DNA from: Gammaproteobacteria bacterium UBA5109
Lineage (GTDB): Bacteria; Pseudomonadota; Gammaproteobacteria; Pseudomonadales; Pseudohongiellaceae
Assembly: GCA_002414385.1 (NCBI GenBank)
Contig: DHZH01000001.1
Span: forward strand, 124,431 to 188,430
Direction of reading: 5' to 3'
Length of the DNA stretch: 64,000 bases
The notes under the pieces were generated by a model. That model made no database searches, was not told the origin of the DNA, and saw only the letters and a list, made by a program, of their open reading frames with translations. The stretch's first letter is position 1, and each line of letters begins with the position of its first letter. Shown one piece after another: positions 9,055 to 18,037 of the stretch. Position numbers and translations under genes: made by a program.

Positions 9055-9435
9055 CTATCCCTCAAAAGCTTCCAGAATCGGGCAGGGCCCCGAGTCCCCG
9101 TGTGCACATTCCCGGGCGAGTTTTTTCAGGGCATTGCGTGCCTTTTCCAGTTCCTTGATTTTGATGTTGAGTGCGTCAATGCGTGCGCTGGCAAGGGCGC
9201 GGACTTTGGGCCTGTCCTGACTGACTTCGAGTTTGATCAGTTCTTTTATTTCCTGCAGGGTAAAACCGGCGGCCTGTGCCTTGCGAATAAACCGCAGGCG
9301 ACGCAGGTCTTCTTCTGCATAGCGGCGTATGCCCCCGCTTGGCTTCGGGGTTTCCAGTAAACCTTTACGCTGGTAATAGCGCACGGTTTCCACGCCAACA
9401 CCGCCGGCGGCGGCAAATTTACCTATCGATAACAT
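9055..9435 (-). CDS. MerR-family metal/redox regulator
   Basis: The 126-residue protein has the MerR N-terminal winged HTH (VGVETVRYYQRKGLL, then GGIRRYAEEDLRRLRFI), a long dimerisation helix (about 75-108) and a C-terminal metal-loop with Cys110 and Cys118 (ECAHGDSGPCPIL). Mercury-sensing MerR proteins use three cysteines, at 82, 117 and 126. The first is absent here (around residue 75 the sequence is QDRPKVR), so the sensing site differs. It is divergent from the glutaredoxin-MauE gene, with a mer-like operator between them. Confidence 0.88.
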   Translation of the reverse strand: MLSIGKFAAAGGVGVETVRYYQRKGLLETPKPSGGIRRYAEEDLRRLRFIRKAQAAGFTLQEIKELIKLEVSQDRPKVRALASARIDALNIKIKELEKARNALKKLARECAHGDSGPCPILEAFEG

Positions 9436-9441
9436 CAGTGC

Positions 9442-9473
9442 TTGACTCCGTACTATGGTACGGAGTTTATGCT
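9442..9473 (+). promoter_or_regulatory. MerR-type promoter/operator
   Basis: A -35 TTGACT (9442-9447) and -10 TATGCT (9468-9473) are 20 bp apart, the long spacing that MerR activators correct by twisting DNA. Between them lies a perfect 9-bp dyad, ACTCCGTAC and GTACGGAGT, around TATG (9445-9466). The left part is the same as in the known mercury-operon promoter (TTGACTCCGTAC). It should drive the glutaredoxin-MauE gene, and the divergent merR-like gene may be autoregulated. Confidence 0.85.
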
Positions 9474-9506
9474 AGCCGCACTTAACTACACAGACAAGGA
9501 GTATTT

Positions 9507-10271
9507 ATGAATGCTGCTAGCCAAACGCTGGATTCCACGAAAAAAGCCGTGTTGTATCGCATGGTGATGGACCAGCATCTATGCCCCTTTGGGCTGAAGG
9601 CCAAAGACCTCTTACAACGTCAGGGTTTTCTGGTGGAAGACCGCTGGCTGAATTCGCGTGAGGCCGTCGAAGCCTTTAAACGTGAGCAGGGTGTGAGCAC
9701 CACGCCGCAGATTTATATCGATGGTAACAACATTGGCGGTTATGAAGACCTGCGACGCTTTCTGGGTAAAACGGTGGCGGTCCCCGGGGAGACTTCTTAT
9801 AAACCGGTCATTGCCCTGTTCAGCATGACGCTGCTGATGGCGCTGGCGGCCAGCGTAGCCGCTTTCGATACGGCCTTTACAGTACAAACAGGTGAATGGT
9901 TTATCGCCTTTAGTATGGTGGTGCTGGCGTTGCTGAAACTGCAGAACATTGAAAGCTTTGCCACCATGTTTCTAAACTATGATCTGTTGGCACGGCGCTG
10001 GGTGCCGTATTCCTACCTTTATCCTTTTGCTGAAGGGCTGGCGGGTGTACTGATGATCGGCGGCATCCTGCACTGGCTGTCCATTCCGGTGGCGCTGTTT
10101 ATTGGTACGGTAGGGGCTGCCTCCGTCTTCAAGGCGGTGTATATCGATAAGCGCAAACTCAAATGCGCCTGCGTCGGTGGGTCAAGCAATGTGCCGCTGG
10201 GTTTTGTCTCATTGACTGAAAACCTGATGATGATCGCCATGGCGGTATGGATGACTTTAACTGTCAGCTGA
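9507..10271 (+). CDS. Glutaredoxin-MauE/DoxX-like membrane fusion protein
   Basis: The 254-residue protein has two parts. The N-terminal glutaredoxin domain (about 14-90) carries CPFG at residue 26, one active-site cysteine with CPFG in place of the usual CPYC. It continues with the cis-Pro segment STTPQIYIDG and GGYEDLRRFL. Four predicted transmembrane segments (about 100-250) follow, with KLKCACVGG near the end, matching MauE/DoxX-like redox membrane proteins. MauE-type proteins help maintain disulfides or deliver electrons across the membrane. Its promoter carries a mer-like operator, so expression is probably induced by a thiophilic metal or redox stress. It faces the merR-like gene. Confidence 0.85.
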   Translation: MNAASQTLDSTKKAVLYRMVMDQHLCPFGLKAKDLLQRQGFLVEDRWLNSREAVEAFKREQGVSTTPQIYIDGNNIGGYEDLRRFLGKTVAVPGETSYKPVIALFSMTLLMALAASVAAFDTAFTVQTGEWFIAFSMVVLALLKLQNIESFATMFLNYDLLARRWVPYSYLYPFAEGLAGVLMIGGILHWLSIPVALFIGTVGAASVFKAVYIDKRKLKCACVGGSSNVPLGFVSLTENLMMIAMAVWMTLTVS

Positions 10272-10297
10272 TTTAAGGAGGCGTGTTTAATGATCAA

Positions 10298-10325
10298 AGG
10301 GGTCGGAGTCATGACTCTGACCCCT
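10298..10325. repeat. REP-like palindrome, copy 3 (variant)
   Basis: AGGGGTCGGAGTC and GACTCTGACCCCT form 13-bp arms with one G-U-compatible mismatch and a 2-base loop. It belongs to the well-known GGGGTCAGAGTC type of REP-like hairpin and resembles the other two copies in the TCAGAGT core. It lies 26 bp after the stop of the glutaredoxin fusion. Confidence 0.7.
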
Positions 10326-10449
10326 CCTACTCTATAAGTGGGGTTCTGATTAGGCACGGTGACCAGTGTAACTTGCTTTATCGTTCAGGCAGGTGCAAAT
10401 TAAGCCTAACGCTCACTCCTTCAACAATACAAAATCAGGAAGACTAATC

Positions 10450-11361
10450 ATGATAAAAATAAAGCTGTCTTTCTTATTGCTTCTGATCCCGTCACTATCG
10501 CTCGCTCAGGACCCCATCTTCCAGCCAGAAGGCCTGGTTCAGCTTGGGATTTATACCTGGGCCATTCCCGATAACGATGTTGGCGGCGTACCCAATGCCG
10601 GGATCGTGGTGGGCGAGGATGCCACACTGGTGATTGATCCGGGGCTGGGTAGAGAGAATGGTGAAATCATTCTTGAAGTAGCCACTGCTCTTAGTGATAA
10701 CACACAGTTCTATATTGTTTCCACGCATTACCATCCGGAACACACTACCGGTTATCTGGCCTTTCCCGATTCAACGATCTATATCAATTCCGTAACCCAG
10801 GAAAATGAATTTGCCAGTGATGGTGAGCGTATGATCGATTTCTTTGCGGGGCGTACTCCGGTGATGGGTGAGCTGCTTGCTGATGCCGAGCGTCGTATGG
10901 CGGATATTACTTTTGCTGATGATTACCAGCTGGACCTGGGAGGAGCCAGAGTGGATATGCGATTGGTGGGGCCGACGCATACTGCCGGTGATACCGGTTT
11001 CTTTGTGGTGGAGGATGGTGTGCTGTTTACCGGTGATGTGGTGATGAACCGTTCTTTTGTGGCGGCCGGTGAGAACTCCAGTATTTCAGCCTGGCTGTCT
11101 GCATTTGATATCTTTGAAGCGATGCAGCCAAGAATCATTGTGCCGGCCCATGGCGAGATCGGACCTGGCTCACTGATCGAGTTCCAGCGCACTCTGGTGA
11201 CCGGTATCAAAAACCGGACAGAGAACCTGAAAGCGGAGGGCTTCAGTCTGGAAGATACGGCTGAAATAGTTTCCGCTGAATTTCAGGGTCTGTTTCCGGA
11301 GTACCCCCGTGCAAGAGGCATTGCTGCGCTGGCCCGATCAGCCTGGCATGAAGCCGAGTAA
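10450..11361 (+). CDS. Exported MBL-fold hydrolase with HxHxEH motif
   Basis: The ATG at 10450 follows AGGA at a proper distance and gives a clear signal peptide (MIKIKLSFLLLLIPSLSLAQ); an upstream in-frame GTG at 10393 would bury that signal. The 303-residue protein has the metal motif THYHPEH (His93, His95, Glu97, His98), in which Glu replaces the usual Asp. Other metal ligands are His177 (GPTHTAGD), Asp196 (TGDVV) and His234 (PAHGE). This suits the broad quinoprotein-relay/SoxH-like exported MBL proteins more than true beta-lactamases. The beta-lactamase gene starts 5 bases after its stop, so the two are very likely cotranscribed. Confidence 0.82.
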   Translation: MIKIKLSFLLLLIPSLSLAQDPIFQPEGLVQLGIYTWAIPDNDVGGVPNAGIVVGEDATLVIDPGLGRENGEIILEVATALSDNTQFYIVSTHYHPEHTTGYLAFPDSTIYINSVTQENEFASDGERMIDFFAGRTPVMGELLADAERRMADITFADDYQLDLGGARVDMRLVGPTHTAGDTGFFVVEDGVLFTGDVVMNRSFVAAGENSSISAWLSAFDIFEAMQPRIIVPAHGEIGPGSLIEFQRTLVTGIKNRTENLKAEGFSLEDTAEIVSAEFQGLFPEYPRARGIAALARSAWHEAE

Positions 11362-11366
11362 TTTAT

Positions 11367-12191
11367 GTGAACAAGATGCGGATAAAATCACCTGTCACTG
11401 TTCTGTGTTTATTACTGCTCAGTGCCTGCAACAGCCCATCCGAAGAGTCAGTTAATAATCAGTCGACAGGCTTATGCGAACTTGTTGAGAATAGCTGTAC
11501 TTTTGTGCTGCTGGATGAGGCAACCAGTACCTACACCATTATCAATTCCAACAGGGCCTATACCCGCTTTACCCCGGCCTCTACCTTTAAAATTGCCAAT
11601 TCGATAATTGCCCTGGAAACCGGTACTTTGTCAGGAACAGACGTTTCTCTGCGTGTCGATCTGGATGCCTATCCGCAACAGGACTGGTGGCAGCCAGCCT
11701 GGGCGACTGATAGCTATAATTTGCGCGGAGCCTTTCAGAATTCAGTATTCCCTATCTACCGCAGTATTGCCGCTGATATCGGTGAGCAAAATATGCAGAC
11801 CTACCTGAATAACTTTGCCTACGGCAATCAGGATATTTCATCCGGGCTGGATAACTTCTGGGTGGCTGGCAGTCTGGCTATCTCAGCCGTGGAGCAGGTG
11901 GATTTTCTGCGCGAGCTTAATCGCAACGGTTACGGATTGAGCGATAACAGCATGAATGGTCTGCGGGAAATCATGCTGGTTGAGGAAAGCGGTTCCCATC
12001 AGCTCTATGCCAAGACCGGCGCGGCTTTACTGGAAGACGGAAATGTGGTGTTCTGGTACGTTGGTTTTATTGAAAAAGAAAACGGCGTACATTATTTCGC
12101 TTTTAATATGCACCGCCCACCATCACCGGAGAATGCACAACTGCGCATTGAACTCAGCCGGGAGTATTTGAGGCGGTTTGGCGTAATATAA
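11367..12191 (+). CDS. Class D (OXA-type) beta-lactamase lipoprotein
   Basis: All class D motifs are intact: Ser72-Thr-Phe-Lys75 (the lysine is normally carboxylated), Ser126-Val-Phe, Tyr152-Gly-Asn, the FWVAGSLAISA stretch with Trp165, and Lys216-Thr-Gly. The N-terminus has a lipobox (LLLLSAC, Cys21), so it is probably lipid-anchored instead of freely periplasmic. The listed start is GTG; an ATG at 11376 would give a protein three residues shorter with the same signal. It should hydrolyse beta-lactams by acylation of Ser72. Its spectrum cannot be told from sequence. It overlaps the MBL gene's transcript unit. No integron or transposon flanks it, so it looks chromosomal and resident. Confidence 0.92.
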   Translation: MNKMRIKSPVTVLCLLLLSACNSPSEESVNNQSTGLCELVENSCTFVLLDEATSTYTIINSNRAYTRFTPASTFKIANSIIALETGTLSGTDVSLRVDLDAYPQQDWWQPAWATDSYNLRGAFQNSVFPIYRSIAADIGEQNMQTYLNNFAYGNQDISSGLDNFWVAGSLAISAVEQVDFLRELNRNGYGLSDNSMNGLREIMLVEESGSHQLYAKTGAALLEDGNVVFWYVGFIEKENGVHYFAFNMHRPPSPENAQLRIELSREYLRRFGVI

Positions 12192-12222
12192 GCAACAGGA
12201 ATAAACGGCAGGCTTCCAGGAT

Positions 12223-12966
12223 ATGATCAAAAACTGGCAGGAACAGGAACTGCAGAAGTTACCCTCGTCTGACGGCTTCAGGTTGCGGGGCGAGAACATG
12301 AACCGCCTGGAAGTGTTTTCCGATGCCGCATTTGCCTTTGCAGTAACGACACTGGTGGTGACTTCCGGTGAAATTCCCGGCGATTATGAAGAATTGCTGG
12401 AAGCCTTCAAGAAAGTACCCAGTTTTGCCCTTTGTTTTGCCCAGATGGCCGTGTTCTGGATGACACATCGTTCCTGGAGTCGTCGTTATGGCCTGGAAGA
12501 CATCTGGGCTACCTTCTACACCATGCTGATGGTGTTTACCATTCTGGTTTATGTGATTCCACTGCGGCTGTTTTTTTCCATGTTCATGGCCTGGATAGTC
12601 ACTCCGGGAGTATTGCCGGCAGAGTTTGAAGCCACCAGCGAACAGGACGTGATTGGCCTGTTTATTATGTATGGTGTGGGCTTTGGTGTGTTGAGCTTTT
12701 CCCTGATGATGCTCTTTATGCACTCACTTGCACGCAAAATGCAGTTGGGCCTGAATAAATTTGAAATCATTTCGACAAAGCTGGGTATAGCCATCTGGTT
12801 AATTCAGACAGTCGTCGGTTTTCTGACCGCGCTGATTGCCTGGGTGACGCCTACAATTGTTGCCATTAATTCTCCTTTCCTGTTTCTTATCCTGCCAGTC
12901 GGCATCCCGCTTTGTGTTCGCTATTATGCCCGCCAGGCCAGAGAACTGAAGTTGACTGAAGCATGA
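12223..12966 (+). CDS. TMEM175-like potassium channel (DUF1211)
   Basis: The 247-residue protein has the diagnostic first-helix motif RLEVFSDAAFAFAVT (about residues 28-42), in which the FSD triplet is the family signature. About six transmembrane segments follow. Bacterial TMEM175 proteins form tetrameric potassium-permeable channels. The N-terminal 25 residues are hydrophilic. Its stop overlaps the start of the next gene by four bases (ATGA), so both are translated from one message. The role of the pair is unknown. Confidence 0.8.
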   Translation: MIKNWQEQELQKLPSSDGFRLRGENMNRLEVFSDAAFAFAVTTLVVTSGEIPGDYEELLEAFKKVPSFALCFAQMAVFWMTHRSWSRRYGLEDIWATFYTMLMVFTILVYVIPLRLFFSMFMAWIVTPGVLPAEFEATSEQDVIGLFIMYGVGFGVLSFSLMMLFMHSLARKMQLGLNKFEIISTKLGIAIWLIQTVVGFLTALIAWVTPTIVAINSPFLFLILPVGIPLCVRYYARQARELKLTEA

Positions 12967-13469
12967 AACTGCACTCCAGCATGACCATTAACGGCAAGGC
13001 CTTTAAAAAGGGCGACGAAGTTTCACCGAAGTTTGTTTATCCCTTTTTCATGTTTCACATGCTGATGTTTGGTGGCTCAGGTTTCTTCATGGCCTATACT
13101 CCGGATGGACCCCCGCTGGCATTCTTGTATGCCCATGGCGGCTTTGCGATTCTGATTTACCTGGTGTTTTACCTGACCATGTTCGGCAAGGAAGCGGTCA
13201 AGTGGATGTTTATCAATGCGGCACTGGGAATCTTCGGGCTGTACACGGAAATAAACTGGCTGCTGTCATTCTTTGGTACTACCGTTGCAGATTATCCTTT
13301 GTACGTTCACGTCATTCCTTTTCTGTATTATGTTCTGTACACATTTTTACTACGGCAAGCCGTGATTGATTTTTCCGGCGCCCGTGATGATGAGAACAAG
13401 CGACGTACTGCGGATCGTTTCTATATCATTATTTCCATGACAATCTATCTGACTTTCTATTTCATCTGA
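12963..13469 (+). CDS. Small polytopic membrane protein, unknown function
   Basis: The 168-residue protein has about four predicted transmembrane segments (near 26-44, 50-72, 75-98 and 105-125) and a final hydrophobic helix at the C-terminus (FYIIISMTIYLTFYFI). A charged loop (SGARDDENKRRTADR) precedes the last helix. I do not recognise the family. Translation is coupled to the TMEM175-like channel through a 4-base overlap, suggesting they act together or share regulation. Confidence 0.7.
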   Translation: MKLHSSMTINGKAFKKGDEVSPKFVYPFFMFHMLMFGGSGFFMAYTPDGPPLAFLYAHGGFAILIYLVFYLTMFGKEAVKWMFINAALGIFGLYTEINWLLSFFGTTVADYPLYVHVIPFLYYVLYTFLLRQAVIDFSGARDDENKRRTADRFYIIISMTIYLTFYFI

Positions 13470-13519
13470 ATATAATAAGTTAATCCTGAAAACTCTTTAA
13501 AGGTAAACAGGGAAGTCCT

Positions 13520-14854
13520 ATGACCACACCTATCGTAATACTTCATGGCTGGAGCGATGACAAAGAATCGTTTCGCAATCTGGCACATAAACTACAGGGG
13601 AAACTTGAACGTCCTATCACTGATCTCTGGCTGGGAGACTACATCAGCCTGGATGATGATGTGAATGTGGATGACATCATCGATGCCATGCAGCGTGCCT
13701 GGCTCGATGCCAAGTTACCAACTGCGGATGTGATTATTCATTCTACTGGCGGACTGGTGATTCGCCACTGGATGCAAAAATACTATGTGTCGAAGAACAG
13801 CAAGCCGCCGATACGCAATCTGGTAATGCTGGCGCCTGCCAATTTCGGCTCTCCGCTGGCACATACCGGACGCACGATACTGGGCCGTATTTTCAAGGGT
13901 GACCGGGAAGGCGGTAAACCCTTCCAGACCGGTACTCATGTACTGAAGTCACTGGAAATGGCCAGTCCCTACACCTGGCGACTGGCGGAAATGGATCGCT
14001 TTGCACCCAATGCCTTTAGCAAATTCGGGGTGCGATGTACGGTGATCGTTGGTAATCACGGTTATAAAGGGCTGCGAAGCCTGGCCAATAAAGATGGTTC
14101 AGATGGCACGGTCTATGTTGCGACAGCCAATCTGAATTGCGCGCGCCTGCCGCTTCGTGTGAAACGCCAGAATGGCGAGTTTGAAGTCGGCAAAATCGAA
14201 GAAGCCAGAGGAGAAACAGCTTTTCTGGTGCTGGATGGTTTTGACCATGGTTCAGTTACCGGCAATAAAAGCTGTCCGGCAAAATTGCTCAATCCGATTG
14301 TTGAAGCGCTGACTGTCACGCAGAATAATTTTCCTGGCTGGAAGCGAAAATGTGCTACGGCAACAGCACGAGTGACAAAAAAATACAGCGGGGAGGCAGA
14401 CAGTGATCGACATGCTTTCCAGAACCTGGTTGTACATGTGATTGATGATCAGGGTAATGAAGTTGATGATTACGTGATCGAATTTTACGGTGACTTCCTG
14501 GAAGAAGAGGATGAACTGGCGGATGTCTTTAACCAGAAAGTAGTCAGGGGGGTGCATGCCTACAAGGACAATGCCTCCTACCGCAGCTTCATGATAGACA
14601 GCTCTGTACTGTTCAGATACATCGACAGCAGCAGGGAAACCCTGAGTATCAGCCTCAGTGCCTTACCGGATATCAATCAGGAACGTACGCTCGCCGGTTA
14701 CAGGACTTTTGAGGATGATGACATCGGCGCGCTGAAGATTCCGTACCAGGAACTGAAGAAATATTTCAGTCCGCACCGTACCCTGTTTGTGGAAATTACT
14801 TTACCGCGTTATCAGAAGCCGGAAGTATTTTCCCTGGAGAATTTACAGAATTAG
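13520..14854 (+). CDS. Lipase-like alpha/beta-hydrolase with C-terminal extension
   Basis: The 444-residue protein begins PIVILHGWSDDKESF, a typical oxyanion-hole start of alpha/beta-hydrolases, and has the nucleophile elbow HSTGG (about residues 75-79) inside IIHSTGGLVIRHWM. APANFGSPLAHTGR resembles the loop after the elbow in bacterial lipases and PGAP1-like hydrolases. A histidine in GFDHGSV is a candidate third triad member. Residues about 290-444 form an additional domain with no known signature. There is no signal peptide, so it is probably cytosolic. Function beyond ester hydrolysis is unclear. Confidence 0.75.
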   Translation: MTTPIVILHGWSDDKESFRNLAHKLQGKLERPITDLWLGDYISLDDDVNVDDIIDAMQRAWLDAKLPTADVIIHSTGGLVIRHWMQKYYVSKNSKPPIRNLVMLAPANFGSPLAHTGRTILGRIFKGDREGGKPFQTGTHVLKSLEMASPYTWRLAEMDRFAPNAFSKFGVRCTVIVGNHGYKGLRSLANKDGSDGTVYVATANLNCARLPLRVKRQNGEFEVGKIEEARGETAFLVLDGFDHGSVTGNKSCPAKLLNPIVEALTVTQNNFPGWKRKCATATARVTKKYSGEADSDRHAFQNLVVHVIDDQGNEVDDYVIEFYGDFLEEEDELADVFNQKVVRGVHAYKDNASYRSFMIDSSVLFRYIDSSRETLSISLSALPDINQERTLAGYRTFEDDDIGALKIPYQELKKYFSPHRTLFVEITLPRYQKPEVFSLENLQN

Positions 14855-14880
14855 TTGCCAGAATCAGCAGGCTAGATTTT

Positions 14881-15249
14881 CTAGTCCTGGAAATCCAGGC
14901 TCAACTTGCTCAGATCGAAAGCAATATGGTTTTTGATTTTGCTGTTTTCCGGCAGAGGATCTTCATAACTCCAGACGGCTTTTTCTGTTTCATTGCCGTC
15001 CAGCACCAGGTCATAGTAACTGGCATCGCCTTTTATCGGGCAATGGGTGCTGAAATCATCGATTTTTCTGAAATTCTGCATGGCAACTGAATCACGTGGA
15101 AAATACAGCATGGCCGGATATTCATTGCCATGGGCGAACTCAATCAGCTGGAGTACCTGATCACTTTGCGCCAGGACTTTATCACCAAGTTTTACGGTGA
15201 CAGGATTATCCAACTGGCTGATCTCTGTGTAATGGCTTGTATCGTTCAT
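14881..15249 (-). CDS. DUF427 domain protein
   Basis: The 122-residue protein matches DUF427 from residue 15 on: VTVKLGDKVLAQSDQVLQLIE, then YPAMLYFPRDSV, STHCPIKGDASYYDLVLDG and a closing WSYEDPLPE. The family has a small beta-barrel fold of unknown function and is often found alone in proteobacteria. It is convergent with the lipase-like gene, with 26 bases between the stops. Confidence 0.93.
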   Translation of the reverse strand: MNDTSHYTEISQLDNPVTVKLGDKVLAQSDQVLQLIEFAHGNEYPAMLYFPRDSVAMQNFRKIDDFSTHCPIKGDASYYDLVLDGNETEKAVWSYEDPLPENSKIKNHIAFDLSKLSLDFQD

Positions 15250-15319
15250 AAAATATTCCCGAAATTTAACCTTTTCTGGTCAGTCTGGGCATTTTACAGG
15301 ATGGTATGAAACTTTGAAG

Positions 15320-15404
<85 letters not shown>

Positions 15405-15433
15405 ACAGGCCGCGTATTATACAGAATCTCGCC

Positions 15434-15472
15434 CTGGTGTCAGAGTAAAATCGCATTTTACTCTGGCACCAG
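15434..15472. repeat. REP-like palindrome, copy 2
   Basis: Two 18-bp arms with one mismatch (CTGGTGTCAGAGTAAAAT and its near complement) surround three bases. The core is the same as copy 1 at 820-852. It lies between tRNA-Leu and the ABC permease gene, 16 bp past the permease stop. Confidence 0.75.
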
Positions 15473-15487
15473 AATTAGACACCAGAA

Positions 15488-18037
15488 TTAGTCAGCGCGT
15501 AGTAAATCGAGCGGCTTCTGTCGCAGTACCGACATGGTGGCTACCAGCGCGGTGAGGACACTCAGGAAGGTAATGGCCAGTATGCTGAAGAGGCTGCTGG
15601 TCCAGGCCAGTTGCCAGATGCTGTCAAATACAAACCAGGCCAGGGCATAGGACATCAGCAGGCTGATCGTGATCCCGGCAAAGGCGGCAAAAAAACCCAG
15701 AATGCCAAATTCAATCTGGATAATGCTTTTCACGTCATTGAAGTTGGCACCAAGTATTTTCAGCAGATTGATTTCCCAGAAGCGTGATTTGACTTCATAA
15801 CGGGCAATGGAGAACAGCACCACCAGACCGGCAAATATCGCCAGATAGGCCATGACTTTAATGCCCCAGCTGATCTGCGAAGTGATATCAAGAATCCGGG
15901 CAACGATCTCGCCGACATTAATAATGGAGATGTTCTGCAGCTCTTCAACGATGGCGTTCTGAATCAGTAATTGCTGTTCGGTCGGCACATTGCTGACAGC
16001 AGCGACAAAGGTTTTCGGCGCCGGGTCCAGCACCCCGGGCTGAAAGGAAATAAAGAAGTTGGGCTGAAAAGAGTTCCAGTCTACCCGGCGCAGATTCATG
16101 ACCCGTCCGGTAATCGGTACGCTCTGTACATCAAAGGTGATGGTGTCACCAATACCAGCGCCAATGCGTTCGGCATAACCTTCTTCCAGGGAAATACCCG
16201 GCAGTTCCCCGGAGCCAAATTCCCAGTTGCCATTCCAGACCGTACCGGCGACCAGCTCCTCTGAGCTTTTCAGTTCATCCTGATAGGTCAGGTTGACCGA
16301 GCGTCGTTCGCGCATCTGTTCTTCTGTAGTTTCCTCAAAGGCATCGACATCCCCGGAAGAGATTTCCTGCATGCGTGCCCGCACCTGTGGCGACAGGAAA
16401 GCCAGCTCATGACCAAAACCGGCCAGTACTTCCTGCAGTGGTTCGAGCTGATCTGGCTGAATATCAAACATGAAGAAATCCGGCACCGAAAAATCATCCG
16501 GTTGCGAGATTTCTTCCTGCAGGCCTTTTTCAATCTGCGGAATCAGGTTAATCAATAGGGAACCCAGACCAATAGCCAGGAAACAGGAAATGGCACCGAG
16601 CCGGTTACGGCTTAAATTTCGCAAGGCCAGTTTGCGGGTGACGCCGGAGCGTGCGGAGAAACTGTCACACAAACTGAGGATATACCAGGCCAGTGCGCCG
16701 AGGACCAAGATGGCCAGCAGAAATCCGCCGATAAACAAAGAGCCGATCAACAGTGAACTGGACTGCCAGATACCCAGGCCCCAGAACACCAACAGGATCG
16801 GCGCGTAGCTCACGGCATGACGTTTCCAGTGTGGCATGGCCTTGCTGGGCTGTACTTTTTCATGAAACAGGTCCAGTGGATGCAGATCATATATTTTTGA
16901 CAGAATCGGCAGGCAACAGATGACCGAACCCATGATGCCAAGGAAAAGGGCCAGGAAAACGGAGGACATTTCCATTTCGTTTTCAAAGCCACGTGGTAAA
17001 AAATTGGCGAACAGTTGCGGTAAAACCGGCAGCGCTACAAATGAGATTGCTGTGGCAATGATGGCGGAGACTGTCCCGAGCATGGTGATCTGCAGCAGCG
17101 TCATCAGGTAGGCCTGTTTAGGAGTGCCGCCTAGGCACATCAGAATCGCCATATCCTTGAAGCGACTGGTAAAAAACGAGCGGAACAGATAGGCAGCACC
17201 AACGCCGGCCAGAAAAAGTGCAATCAGCGCAATCAGACCCAGGTAGTCATTCATGTAACCGAGGATGCGACCCAGATCTTCACTCTGTTCCTCATGGGTT
17301 TCCATACGCAGGCGACGCATGTCACCGAGAACCTCCAGTTCAGCCTGGCGGAATTCATCTTCCCAGGTATCCATGTTGATATCCTGGTCAGCAAAGCGGT
17401 AAAAACGTGAATAGGATATACGGCTGCCAAGCTGTATAAGCCCGGTTTCCTGAATCTGATCCAGTCCCATATAAACGGGCGGGAAATTCGACATCACTGA
17501 AATGGTACTGCTTGGATCAATATCAATAACATCGGCGATAACAAAATCTGTTTCGCCGATGCGGATGCTGTCGCCAATTTCGAGATCGAGTGTCAGCAGC
17601 AGGTCACGTGCCACCCAGACGGAATTGCTGTTCATCAATTCCTGACGCAGTTCGGCATTTAACAGGCCGCCTTCCTGCAGGATGAATTCACCATACTGCG
17701 GATAATTTTCATCGATGCCGATAAGCTGACTCATTCTGGAAGCATCATTACCGGCAAGCATCGACAGGAAAGATATCTGGTCAGAATATTCGTACTCGGC
17801 ATCAAAAATATCATCAGCGATACCGTACTCGACTTCCGTCAAGGGGAAATTTGATGAGATCTGGGCATCAGCAGTCAGGATGGCGCGGGAATTGTTGGCC
17901 AGATGGGTATCGATGGAATTCTTGAAGGAATCAAGCGCAATAAATCCGATCAGTCCGATCGTCAGGTTGACGATAAAGAACAAGGAGAAACGGAAATTGT
18001 TAATGATTTCCTTGCCGGCGAGTCGTAGCCACAACAT
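15488..18037 (-). CDS. FtsX-family ABC transporter permease (YbbP-like)
   Basis: The 849-residue permease has an N-terminal helix, a large periplasmic domain, a first FtsX module (three helices at about 275-400), a central helix pair (about 420-470), a second extracellular domain and a final FtsX module (about 720-849). The ending PLDLLRAD is typical of MacB/LolC/YbbP-type permeases. With the ATPase encoded just before it and the tesA-type esterase, the trio matches the conserved ybbA-ybbP-tesA neighbourhood of gammaproteobacteria. The substrate is unknown; YbbAP has been linked to export of hydrophobic compounds or lipids. Its start overlaps the ATPase stop (TGATG). Confidence 0.9.
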   Translation of the reverse strand: MLWLRLAGKEIINNFRFSLFFIVNLTIGLIGFIALDSFKNSIDTHLANNSRAILTADAQISSNFPLTEVEYGIADDIFDAEYEYSDQISFLSMLAGNDASRMSQLIGIDENYPQYGEFILQEGGLLNAELRQELMNSNSVWVARDLLLTLDLEIGDSIRIGETDFVIADVIDIDPSSTISVMSNFPPVYMGLDQIQETGLIQLGSRISYSRFYRFADQDINMDTWEDEFRQAELEVLGDMRRLRMETHEEQSEDLGRILGYMNDYLGLIALIALFLAGVGAAYLFRSFFTSRFKDMAILMCLGGTPKQAYLMTLLQITMLGTVSAIIATAISFVALPVLPQLFANFLPRGFENEMEMSSVFLALFLGIMGSVICCLPILSKIYDLHPLDLFHEKVQPSKAMPHWKRHAVSYAPILLVFWGLGIWQSSSLLIGSLFIGGFLLAILVLGALAWYILSLCDSFSARSGVTRKLALRNLSRNRLGAISCFLAIGLGSLLINLIPQIEKGLQEEISQPDDFSVPDFFMFDIQPDQLEPLQEVLAGFGHELAFLSPQVRARMQEISSGDVDAFEETTEEQMRERRSVNLTYQDELKSSEELVAGTVWNGNWEFGSGELPGISLEEGYAERIGAGIGDTITFDVQSVPITGRVMNLRRVDWNSFQPNFFISFQPGVLDPAPKTFVAAVSNVPTEQQLLIQNAIVEELQNISIINVGEIVARILDITSQISWGIKVMAYLAIFAGLVVLFSIARYEVKSRFWEINLLKILGANFNDVKSIIQIEFGILGFFAAFAGITISLLMSYALAWFVFDSIWQLAWTSSLFSILAITFLSVLTALVATMSVLRQKPLDLLRAD

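Noticed and set aside
15405..15487. Second tRNA gene after tRNA-Leu
   Set aside because: The palindromic sequence does not form a cloverleaf and is a copy of the REP-like repeat.
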